Part shown: positions 41,690 to 49,551 of the stretch, piece by piece
How positions within the stretch are numbered: the stretch's first letter is position 1
How the letters are laid out: each line of letters starts with the position of its first letter
DNA from: Candidatus Defluviilinea proxima
Lineage (GTDB): Bacteria; Chloroflexota; Anaerolineae; Anaerolineales; Villigracilaceae
Length of the DNA stretch: 64,000 nucleotides
Direction of reading: 5' to 3'
Assembly: GCA_016721115.1 (NCBI GenBank)
Contig: JADKIW010000001.1
Location: forward strand, 2,495,501-2,559,500
Program-made: the position numbers and the translations under genes
Notes under the pieces: model-generated
What the model was told of the DNA's origin: nothing
The model's database searches: none
The model's input: the letters and a program-made list of their open reading frames with translations, nothing else

Positions 41690-42670
41690 TTGATTATCGT
41701 TCAAACTCCACTTCGTATCAGTTTCTTTGGCGGAGGCACAGACTTCCCATCCTATTTCATGGAAGAGGGGGGATGTGTCTTAAGTTCTGCCATTGATAAG
41801 TTTATCTTCTTGACCATCAAAGAGCGTTTTGATGACAAGCTTCGTATTGGGTATACCCGAACGGAAATGGTTGATAATATCGATCAGATTCAACATGAAC
41901 TGATTCGTGAGGCCCTTCGCGTTACTGGCATTACCAGTGGCGTGGAAATTACCACAATGGGTGATATTCCATCTGAAGGCTCAGGTTTAGGATCTTCCAG
42001 CACTGTGGCAGTTGGTGCATTAAATGCCATGTATTCTTATCAAGGCGAGATAGCCTCAGCAGAGAGACTTGCTCGAGAAGCATGTGCTCTGGAAATTGAC
42101 ACATTGAAGAAACCCATAGGCATACAAGATCAGTATATTGCCGCATATGGTGGGTTGCGTTTCTTTGAGTTTATGCCTGATGGCGAAGTTAAAACGGAAA
42201 AGATCCATATTTCTGTTGATGCTCGACGGGCGTTGAACGATAACTTCTTGTTGTTTTTTACTGGTGTTAGTCGTAGTTCTTCTTCGATCCTCACGGAACA
42301 AAAAAGTAATATTAGGGACCGCTTAAGTGAGTTGCGTGAGATCAAACAAATGGCATACCAAGCCCGGTCTTATGTCGAGACCGAGAACTTTGATGCTTTG
42401 GGCGAGTTGATGCATCAATCGTGGGAATTAAAGAAGCGACTGGCAGGTACGATCAGTAACTCCAGTATCAATGACATGTATGAGGCGGCAAGAAATGCTG
42501 GGGCTGTCGGCGGTAAGATCGCCGGAGCTGGCGGCGGAGGTTTCCTACTATTGTATGTGCCATATGAGCGTCAAAATAAGGTTCGGGCCGCGCTATCTGG
42601 TTTACAGGAACTTCCCTTTAGACTGGAAACCGATGGCACCAAGATAATCTTCAACTATCGTCGTTCGTAG
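41690..42670 (+). CDS. hddA: D-glycero-alpha-D-manno-heptose-7-phosphate kinase
   Basis: A 326-residue GHMP-family kinase. It begins QTPLRISFFGGGTDFP, the HddA-type N-terminus, and has the GHMP ATP loop EGSGLGSSST and the C-terminal GGKIAGAGGGGFLL. In the GDP-heptose route it phosphorylates heptose 7-phosphate at C1. The start is a TTG preceded by GAAGGT. It is followed 25 bases later by gmhA, which makes its substrate, so the pathway context is strong. Confidence 0.9.
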   Translation: MIIVQTPLRISFFGGGTDFPSYFMEEGGCVLSSAIDKFIFLTIKERFDDKLRIGYTRTEMVDNIDQIQHELIREALRVTGITSGVEITTMGDIPSEGSGLGSSSTVAVGALNAMYSYQGEIASAERLAREACALEIDTLKKPIGIQDQYIAAYGGLRFFEFMPDGEVKTEKIHISVDARRALNDNFLLFFTGVSRSSSSILTEQKSNIRDRLSELREIKQMAYQARSYVETENFDALGELMHQSWELKKRLAGTISNSSINDMYEAARNAGAVGGKIAGAGGGGFLLLYVPYERQNKVRAALSGLQELPFRLETDGTKIIFNYRRS

Positions 42671-42695
42671 CGAGAATTATAAAAAGTAGGTTGTA

Positions 42696-43310
42696 ATGGA
42701 ACAAATAAAAAACTATATATCAACACTTCAGAGCACTATAGATGAACTCCCTATTTCATTGATTGCTGATGTAGTCAACGTGTTACAACGCGCACGCATA
42801 CAAGGTAATCAGGTATTCATTATGGGAAATGGCGGTTCGGCATCTACATCGTCGCACTTTGTTTGTGACTTGGCAAAGAACACACGTTATGAAGGACTTC
42901 CGCATTTTCGTGTAATTGGGCTTGCTGATAACATGGAAATATTTTCTGCCTACGCCAATGACGAAGGATACGAGAATGTCTTCTCTCAGCAATTGATCAA
43001 TCTGATCAGACCCAATGATATTGTTATTGCCATTTCAGCCAGTGGTAACTCGCGAAATGTTGTAAATGCTGTGGAAGAAGCACAAAAATACAACGCCACA
43101 ACGATTGGTTTCACGGGATTCGACGGTGGCCGTTTGGGACAAATGGTAAATATCCATATTCACGTGAAAAGCAATATCATTGAACATGTTGAGGATATTC
43201 ATTTAATGCTGGAACACATGATTGTGAGAACTATTAAAGACCAACCCTTTATTGGTGTTGAAAATTCAAGTGCTAATGCAAAACTCCCTGTAAATGCTTT
43301 GGGCGCTTAA
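42696..43310 (+). CDS. gmhA: Sedoheptulose-7-phosphate isomerase
   Basis: A 204-residue SIS-domain enzyme that makes D-glycero-D-manno-heptose 7-phosphate. MGNGGSASTSSHFVCDL is the phosphosugar-binding loop, and IAISASGNSRNVVNAVEEAQ follows. VEDIHLMLEHMIVRTI supplies the His/Glu active-site pair region. It ends four bases before the convergent gmhB stop. Confidence 0.93.
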   Translation: MEQIKNYISTLQSTIDELPISLIADVVNVLQRARIQGNQVFIMGNGGSASTSSHFVCDLAKNTRYEGLPHFRVIGLADNMEIFSAYANDEGYENVFSQQLINLIRPNDIVIAISASGNSRNVVNAVEEAQKYNATTIGFTGFDGGRLGQMVNIHIHVKSNIIEHVEDIHLMLEHMIVRTIKDQPFIGVENSSANAKLPVNALGA

Positions 43311-43314
43311 GTGA

Positions 43315-43359
43315 TCACAAGCCATGATCATGGGCAATGATCGTATTCATGGCTTGTGA
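43315..43359. terminator. Long hairpin at the gmhA/gmhB convergence
   Basis: TCACAAGCCATGA (43315-43327) and TCATGGCTTGTGA (43347-43359) form a perfect 13-base stem with a 19-base loop. It lies within the last codons of gmhB and just after gmhA. No T-tract is present on either strand, so it may stabilise 3' ends rather than terminate. Confidence 0.5.
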
Positions 43360-43875
43360 AAGATCGTTGCATACTAGATAGTCTGTTACGTTTATTGGTC
43401 GTGGTAATAATAATTGTTCAGAACCACGACCAGTTTTTACAATAATTGTTCCTCGAACGCCTGCTGATTGCCCCGCCTGAATATCACTCCAGGCATCTCC
43501 GATCATCCAGGAGCTCCGCAAGTCTAGTGATAATTCTTTTGCGGCTTGTAGTAAAAGCCCAGGCTTGGGTTTACGGCAATCGCAGTCATTCGCTGGTCCA
43601 TGTGGACAAATATAAGCCCCGTCCACTCTGCCGTTTTGATCGCGAATTGAATTGACGAGATGATTATTGATGTCTTCTGCGATTCCGAGTGAGATGATAC
43701 CTCGTCCCACAGCAGACTGGTTGGTTACGATCACGATCTTGTAGTTTTTTATGTTCGAATTTGAAAGTGCGCGGATTGCTTCAGGAAAAATACTGACATG
43801 AGACCAATCCCTGACGTAATCAGAACGGTTTTCAATGATGACACCATCGCGATCGAGAAAAATAGCTGGAAACAT
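43315..43875 (-). CDS. gmhB: D-glycero-D-manno-heptose-1,7-bisphosphate 7-phosphatase
   Basis: A 186-residue HAD phosphatase. The catalytic motif is FLDRDGV, motif II includes NQSAVGRG, and the zinc-loop cysteines appear in CPHGPANDCDC, a GmhB hallmark. RKPKPGLL and IGDAWSDIQAG complete the active site. It removes the C7 phosphate from the kinase product. It is the only gene of the locus on the minus strand. It has its own TATAAT six bases before the ATG, so it is expressed separately, probably as a leaderless message. Confidence 0.93.
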   Translation of the reverse strand: MFPAIFLDRDGVIIENRSDYVRDWSHVSIFPEAIRALSNSNIKNYKIVIVTNQSAVGRGIISLGIAEDINNHLVNSIRDQNGRVDGAYICPHGPANDCDCRKPKPGLLLQAAKELSLDLRSSWMIGDAWSDIQAGQSAGVRGTIIVKTGRGSEQLLLPRPINVTDYLVCNDLSQAMNTIIAHDHGL

Positions 43876-43881
43876 GAAGTA

Positions 43882-43887
43882 ATTATA
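43882..43887 (-). promoter_or_regulatory. -10 box of gmhB, leaderless geometry
   Basis: A perfect TATAAT (minus strand 43887-43882) is followed by six bases and then the ATG at 43875. No Shine-Dalgarno sequence or clear -35 is seen. Confidence 0.55.
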
Positions 43888-44050
43888 CTATCCAGCTTTA
43901 TCAAATAACGAGACGCATCGCTTCATTACTCACGATTGTCTGGTCCCGTTAAATTGATTGGTAATACACTGAAACCTGATACTGTATAAGAAAATCGGCA
44001 TTCATCTAACAGGATGTCGAAATGGCGGAGCATGCCTGTGGTAAAGCTTT

Positions 44051-44797
44051 ATGATTGACAAACTTCGTTTATACCTGCAACGTCAGGCATCCTCTATTCC
44101 CAGATATTTCTACGAACAGACCGTTCTTTTTCTGTTCGGTTGGGTTCCAACGATCATTGGTGTTGGGCTGCGTGGATTGTTCTATCGCCTTATTATGAAA
44201 ATGGATGGTGTCGCCGCTATTGAGAGCCGTGTCCGCATTCGGTTTGCAAACTTTATCAAACTTGGTCATGGCGTCTATATTGATGAAGGCACCTATCTTC
44301 ATGCATGTCCGCAAGGGATTGAGATCGGTGATAATACAATTGTTATGCATGGAGCAATTCTGCACGTGTACAATTTTCGCGATATGCCGCATTCCCGAAT
44401 CAAAATTGGACGCGATAGTTTGATCGGTGAATATTCTGTAATTCGTGGGCAAGGCGGCGTTGAAATTGGCGACCGTGTATATACATCACCGTTCACACAG
44501 ATTATTGCAGTAAATCATGTGTTCGATGACCCCAACCGTCCTTTTGTTGACCAGGGGATTACAGCCGAAGGAATTGTTATTGAAGACGATGTTTGGTTGG
44601 GCGCCGGGGCAGTTATTACCGATGGAGTACGAGTGGGGAAGGGGGCTGTTGTGGCGGCTGGCGCAGTTGTAACAAAGGATGTCCCTCCTCATGTGGTTGT
44701 CGGTGGTGTCCCAGCAAAGTTAATAAAAAATATTGATGGAAATATGATCAAGTCTGAAAGAAAAATTTATCAAACAACAAAGGATGGAGTTTTATGA
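44051..44797 (+). CDS. Hexapeptide-repeat acyltransferase (WcaF/NodL-like)
   Basis: A 248-residue protein. The first 60 residues are hydrophobic and basic, suggesting membrane association. The rest is a left-handed beta helix of hexapeptide repeats (IEIGDNTIVM, IKIGRDSLIGEYSVI, VEIGDRVYTSP, IVIEDDVWLGAGAVI). VNHVF supplies a histidine in the position of the catalytic one. The end GVPAKLIKNID is the usual tail. It probably adds acetyl groups to a sugar in the glycan. It overlaps the following glycosyltransferase gene by four bases. Confidence 0.85.
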   Translation: MIDKLRLYLQRQASSIPRYFYEQTVLFLFGWVPTIIGVGLRGLFYRLIMKMDGVAAIESRVRIRFANFIKLGHGVYIDEGTYLHACPQGIEIGDNTIVMHGAILHVYNFRDMPHSRIKIGRDSLIGEYSVIRGQGGVEIGDRVYTSPFTQIIAVNHVFDDPNRPFVDQGITAEGIVIEDDVWLGAGAVITDGVRVGKGAVVAAGAVVTKDVPPHVVVGGVPAKLIKNIDGNMIKSERKIYQTTKDGVL

Positions 44798-45990
44798 CGA
44801 TATTGTCTATTGTTATCCCTGCCTATAATGAAGAAAATGGGATACGGGAAATTGCAGAAAGAGTGCTTGCTGTTGAGCCTTCCTTGCAAAAGGTTGGCGT
44901 GGAACGTATGGAATTACTTGTTGTGGACGACGGTTCAAAGGATCGCACAGCTGAAGTTGCGGAGAGTATTCGTGGGGTCACATTGATCCGCCACCCTAAA
45001 AATAAGGGATATGGCGCGGCATTGAAGACCGGTTTTTCCAAAGCTAGCGGCGAATTGATCGGGTTTCTGGATGCGGATGGTACGTATCCGCCAGAATATT
45101 TTCCGCAATTATGCCAATCAGCTTTGGGTGGTTCTGAACTCGTGATTGGTTCACGTATGGCGGGTGAGGACAGCAAAATGCCATTAACCAGGCGAATTGG
45201 TAATTTCTTCTTTGCCAATTTGTTGTCTATTTTGGGCCGCCAAAAAGTTACCGATAGCGCCAGCGGGATGCGTGTTTTCAAGCGTGAAATTCTTGAACAG
45301 ATATATCCTTTACCGGATGGATTGAACCTAACTCCTGTCATGAGTACACGTGCCCTACACGAGGGGATCAAAGTTGTTGAAGTTCCAATACCTTACAGTG
45401 AGCGTGTGGGCCGTTCTAAGTTGAGTGTGATCCGTGATGGACAGGTGTTCCTCCAAAGTATGGTATGGACAGCCATGTCCTATAACCCGGTTCGTATCTT
45501 GGGTTTAGTGGGTTTGGGCGGCATTGGCCTTGCTGGTCTCGTATTTATCGGATTATTGATCGCAAGGTTAAATGGTGTTACCACGCTTGGCCCATGGGGC
45601 GTCCTCGCTCTGTTTACAGCTTTGGTTTCATCCATTGCGGGAATTAATATCTTCGCATTAGGTGTTACATTTAACTACCTTGTATCATTATTCTATAATA
45701 AACCAATACGACAAGGATTATTTGGAAAGCCTATCTTCAAAACGCCTCTAGATCAACAGTTTGGTTGGATGGGCGGTTTATCTGTGCTTATTGGTATGAT
45801 AATTGCCATAGTTGCATTGGCGCTTGGTATAAACGGTTGGCAAATTGACCGTCTGTGGTTCTATTTGTTGGGCAGTGCTATGCTTTTTCTGGCAGGTATC
45901 CAGCTTTTTGTTTATTGGCTACTCATAAGGATACTTGAAGAGTTGAATCAAAGAGATGTGCTCACAAAGCATGATCTTGGCGTTGAATAA
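44794..45990 (+). CDS. Family 2 glycosyltransferase with C-terminal membrane helices
   Basis: A 398-residue DPM1-like GT2. The nucleotide-sugar site is VVDDGSKDRT, FLDADGTYPP carries the DxD metal motif, and SGMRVFKREIL follows. Four to five hydrophobic segments after residue 230 anchor it. Such enzymes often transfer a sugar to polyprenyl phosphate. The ATGA overlap with the acyltransferase implies coupling. Confidence 0.88.
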   Translation: MTILSIVIPAYNEENGIREIAERVLAVEPSLQKVGVERMELLVVDDGSKDRTAEVAESIRGVTLIRHPKNKGYGAALKTGFSKASGELIGFLDADGTYPPEYFPQLCQSALGGSELVIGSRMAGEDSKMPLTRRIGNFFFANLLSILGRQKVTDSASGMRVFKREILEQIYPLPDGLNLTPVMSTRALHEGIKVVEVPIPYSERVGRSKLSVIRDGQVFLQSMVWTAMSYNPVRILGLVGLGGIGLAGLVFIGLLIARLNGVTTLGPWGVLALFTALVSSIAGINIFALGVTFNYLVSLFYNKPIRQGLFGKPIFKTPLDQQFGWMGGLSVLIGMIIAIVALALGINGWQIDRLWFYLLGSAMLFLAGIQLFVYWLLIRILEELNQRDVLTKHDLGVE

Positions 45991-46035
45991 AAGTTATTGG
46001 TAAGTTTGTTCATAGGTTATAAAGGAGAAAGAAAA

Positions 46036-47697
46036 ATGACATCAAATGATCCTCAATCTGTAAATATGGGAAGTCGCCTGACCCCGAAGCTTCGTATGGT
46101 GGATTTCCCGAATGCTGACGAGATCGTTCACAACGGACTCTTGAACGCGCCTCGCTCCGAAGAAGCGGTTGATATCATGCTCGTAAACCCTCCCACCCCT
46201 GACGGGGAGCTTTGGATTCGTACCCAACACCGGGTTGGGCGCCGCACTCGTGAGAACATGGTTTGGCCTCAGGTGTCGTTGGCGCAAATGGCCGCGTTAT
46301 TGCACCCGGTCTACAAAGTCAAAGTTGTAGACTGTAATGCCGAACGGATGGGTTGGCCGGAATTCACGAAATTGCTGGATAAATATCAGCCAAAATATTA
46401 CTTGACGCAAATGACTGCGCCGACTCTCGAAAATGATATGTATGGTTGTTTCCTAGCTCATGCTCGTGGTGCAAAGACAATTGCTTTTGGCACACACATC
46501 ACACCCATCCCTGTGGAGACAATGCGTCCGTATCCCTCTCTCGACTTTGCTCTGGTCGGTGAACCTGACCTCACAATCCGTGACCTGCTCGATCACCTTG
46601 AAGGCAAGATCGAAGAGCGCTCTCCGCAGATCAAGACCATGTTTGAAAAAGATCCAACCTATAAACCATCCTTTAATGAAGATGGTAGTGTTAACTTGCG
46701 TGGGATCAAGGGTATTGCATGGCGTAACAAGGATGAGATCCTTTTGAACTTCCCGCGCCCATTCGTTGCTGACCTGGACGATATGCCGATCCCTATGCAT
46801 GAGCTGTTGCCTCTGCAGTCTTATCGCATGCCGTATATTAAGGGACCGTTTACCTTCATCGTAACGAGCCGCGGCTGTCCTGCCGGGTGTACCTACTGTA
46901 TCAAGCATGTAAGTTACCAATATTCAACCCGTATTCGCTCACCCAAGTTGATCATGGAAGAGATGTGGGTGTTGAAGAAGCTTGGCATCAATAATATTCA
47001 TATGTATGCCGACCTGTTTACAGTGAATCGCGACCAGGTTATTGAGTTGTGCAAACTAATGATCGAGGAAAAAATTGACCTTCATTGGACTTCCAATAGC
47101 CGCGTTGACTTTGTGGACGAAGAGATGCTGACATTGATGGGCAAAGCAGGCTGTCGTTTGATCTCATGGGGTATTGAAAGCGGCAACGAAGCAATATTAA
47201 AGCATGCCCGCAAAGGCGCAGACCCTGCAAAAGCAGAACGAGCATTGCGCTGGGCAAAAAACGCCGGCATCATGAATTGGGGTTACTTTATCATTGGTTT
47301 GCCCGGCGAAACAGAAGCGACTATTAGAGAGACCATCGACTTTGCCAAAAAACTTCCCTTGGATATTGCCCTCTTCCATGTCGCTGCGCCCTATCCGGGT
47401 ACGCCGTTCTTCTTCGAAGTGGTAAAGAATAATTGGTTCCGTCCTGGAACACGCTGGGAACAAGTGGATATGGATAAAGGCACAGTTTTGGACTACCCTG
47501 ACCTCTCAGCAGAGCGATTACTTTACTGGCAGAAACGTGCTTTCCGCGAATGGGCGTTCCGCCCTGGCCCCGCTTTCACGTATTTGAAAATGTTGCTATA
47601 TGATTGGTCCACGTTGAAAACTGCACTCAATGTAGGGATGCAACACATCTTCTGGTCCACTTCAGATTCGGGCGCACCTGTAGGTGGTGCAAGTTAG
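46036..47697 (+). CDS. B12-binding-type radical SAM enzyme
   Basis: A 553-residue protein from the ATG at 46036, with AAGGAG upstream. The N-terminal half (about 43-200) fits a B12-binding-like Rossmann domain (VDIMLVNPPTP, KVKVVDCNAERMG), although the DxHxxG motif is not seen. The radical SAM cluster is CPAGCTYC (Cys281, 285, 288). CRLISWGIESGNEAIL and MNWGYFIIGLPGE are later family motifs. Members methylate unreactive carbons or rearrange rings. Within this locus it may modify a sugar, lipid carrier or glycan, but that is inference. Confidence 0.85.
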   Translation: MTSNDPQSVNMGSRLTPKLRMVDFPNADEIVHNGLLNAPRSEEAVDIMLVNPPTPDGELWIRTQHRVGRRTRENMVWPQVSLAQMAALLHPVYKVKVVDCNAERMGWPEFTKLLDKYQPKYYLTQMTAPTLENDMYGCFLAHARGAKTIAFGTHITPIPVETMRPYPSLDFALVGEPDLTIRDLLDHLEGKIEERSPQIKTMFEKDPTYKPSFNEDGSVNLRGIKGIAWRNKDEILLNFPRPFVADLDDMPIPMHELLPLQSYRMPYIKGPFTFIVTSRGCPAGCTYCIKHVSYQYSTRIRSPKLIMEEMWVLKKLGINNIHMYADLFTVNRDQVIELCKLMIEEKIDLHWTSNSRVDFVDEEMLTLMGKAGCRLISWGIESGNEAILKHARKGADPAKAERALRWAKNAGIMNWGYFIIGLPGETEATIRETIDFAKKLPLDIALFHVAAPYPGTPFFFEVVKNNWFRPGTRWEQVDMDKGTVLDYPDLSAERLLYWQKRAFREWAFRPGPAFTYLKMLLYDWSTLKTALNVGMQHIFWSTSDSGAPVGGAS

Positions 47698-47730
47698 TTT
47701 CACCGGCTAATTACAACGGAGATAGGATAC

Positions 47731-49536
47731 TTGCGGAAACTTGTTTGCAGCCAAAACTTTGCTCTTGTTGAGCTGATACTTGTAATGGTATGTGGAGCGG
47801 TCTGGATGATCAAACCAGAATGGGGTGTTTGGTTCATTCTGGTCGCTCTACTGCCATTGCTGTTGAAGATATTCCTTGGCGAAGCATCTTCGCGGCGTAT
47901 CATCGCTCTTGATTGGCTGGTCCTTGTGTTTCTTATCACCGCCTGGGTTGGGTATTGGGCTGCATATGACAAGGCGATTGCGTGGAGTAAAGTGTGGTTT
48001 ATCATGACCGGCGTTCTGTTGTATTGCTCTCTGAGTATGCAACCTCGAGAAAACCTGGTCTGGGTATCCGTGTTTCTATTTTGTATCGGTGTGGGTGTTT
48101 CGCTTTATTATTTTCTAACCCATGATTTTGTCGCTATCCCGAGAAAGATTGAGTTTGTGAATAGTATCGGGCGTTCGATCATGAATGTACGTCCGCAGAC
48201 TGGCTGGACACCGATCCACCCAAACTATGTAGCAGGGATGATCGCTGTTACAACGCCATTTATCCTATATCCCGTTATGAAGTTCAAGAAAAACAATAAG
48301 AGCGGTGATTCACTGTTTTATGTGTTGATTATTCTGGGGCTTGTACTGGCAGTCATTGCTCTGCTTATGGCAACTTCTCGTGGGGTGATCTTTGCGATCG
48401 TCGCTGGGGTGGGGACATGGTTTCTGTGGCGATTTGTTAATTCGGACGGGATCAAACGTCAGTTTAAGAGCGAAGCGGTTTTTCCAGTCGCTTTATTGAT
48501 TTACCTGATAGTGATCGTTGTTTTTCTTTATGTTGGTCCAGCCCGGTCAGCTGAAACTGTTTCCAGTAATTATTATTTTGGAAGCGATAGTCGCGCTGAA
48601 TTATTTGGGAGAAGCTTATATTTGTTTTCTTCTTTTCTAATTACCGGCGGTGGCTTGGGCTCATTCCCCGGTTTGTATTCTCGTTATTTGTTAGATATAC
48701 CATTCTTCAACGTTCCTAATAGCCATAATTTATTTTTGGATGTTGGTATCGAACAGGGTGTATTTGGTGGCATCTCTTTTATTCTTCTTTATCTTGTAAG
48801 TTTGTGGACAGTTTCTGTTTCCTTGGTGAGAGGCAAGCGGTCAGTAACATTTCATTGGATCGTATTATTTTCTCTTACGGTTGCCATTGTTCACGGCATG
48901 GTGGATGACTACTTGTATAATGGTGTTGGCTCAATGTTCGCTCTTTTGCTTGTTGGTTTATCTATGAATGAAGAGCGAAACAGCCTACCTGCTGAAAAGA
49001 AATTAGATATTCGAACGTTTGTCACAATCATTGCTATTTGGTTGTTTGTCGCTCTATTTAACTTCAACCAAATACGGGCGACATGGTATGCAAATCTGGG
49101 TGCAGTTCAACTGGCAAAAGTAGAACTAGCTGGATTTCCTAACGCTGGTTGGATTGGAGATAAAATTAGCTCCCAATTGGATGTGGCTGACGCCTCGCTT
49201 CATTCCGCCCTGCGATTTGATTCTACCAATCGGACAGCGAATCAGCACCTTGGCGTAATCTTGATGTTACGGCAGGATTTCCAACCTGCAACTACTCTAC
49301 TTGAGAAAGCACGAATGCAGGCTCCGAAACACAGAGGTATTCTTAAATCACTTGGCTATTGTTATGTTTGGCTGGGTGATATGGAAAAAGCTCAAAAATA
49401 TTTATCTCAAATATCTGAAGCGAAGGATGAATTGGACGCTTATACACAATGGTGGAAGGCGCAGGGAAGAGATGATTTATCAGAAAATGCATTTACTGCT
49501 TTATCTCTTTTAAAGACTGCAACCTCTCAGCCTTGA
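47731..49536 (+). CDS. O-antigen ligase/polymerase family membrane protein with TPR tail
   Basis: A 601-residue protein with about ten to twelve helices. The large external loop of the Wzy_C type contains FNVPNSHNLFLDVGIEQGVFGG, and TGWTPIHPNYVAGMIAV is the other typical segment. The last 130 residues are TPR-like (DSTNRTANQHLGVILMLRQD, HRGILKSLGYCYVWLGDMEKA). The enzyme either polymerises repeat units or ligates the glycan to an acceptor. With an ABC exporter downstream a ligase role is possible. The start is a TTG with GGAG upstream. Confidence 0.85.
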   Translation: MRKLVCSQNFALVELILVMVCGAVWMIKPEWGVWFILVALLPLLLKIFLGEASSRRIIALDWLVLVFLITAWVGYWAAYDKAIAWSKVWFIMTGVLLYCSLSMQPRENLVWVSVFLFCIGVGVSLYYFLTHDFVAIPRKIEFVNSIGRSIMNVRPQTGWTPIHPNYVAGMIAVTTPFILYPVMKFKKNNKSGDSLFYVLIILGLVLAVIALLMATSRGVIFAIVAGVGTWFLWRFVNSDGIKRQFKSEAVFPVALLIYLIVIVVFLYVGPARSAETVSSNYYFGSDSRAELFGRSLYLFSSFLITGGGLGSFPGLYSRYLLDIPFFNVPNSHNLFLDVGIEQGVFGGISFILLYLVSLWTVSVSLVRGKRSVTFHWIVLFSLTVAIVHGMVDDYLYNGVGSMFALLLVGLSMNEERNSLPAEKKLDIRTFVTIIAIWLFVALFNFNQIRATWYANLGAVQLAKVELAGFPNAGWIGDKISSQLDVADASLHSALRFDSTNRTANQHLGVILMLRQDFQPATTLLEKARMQAPKHRGILKSLGYCYVWLGDMEKAQKYLSQISEAKDELDAYTQWWKAQGRDDLSENAFTALSLLKTATSQP

Positions 49537-49551
49537 TCGGACATATGGAAA

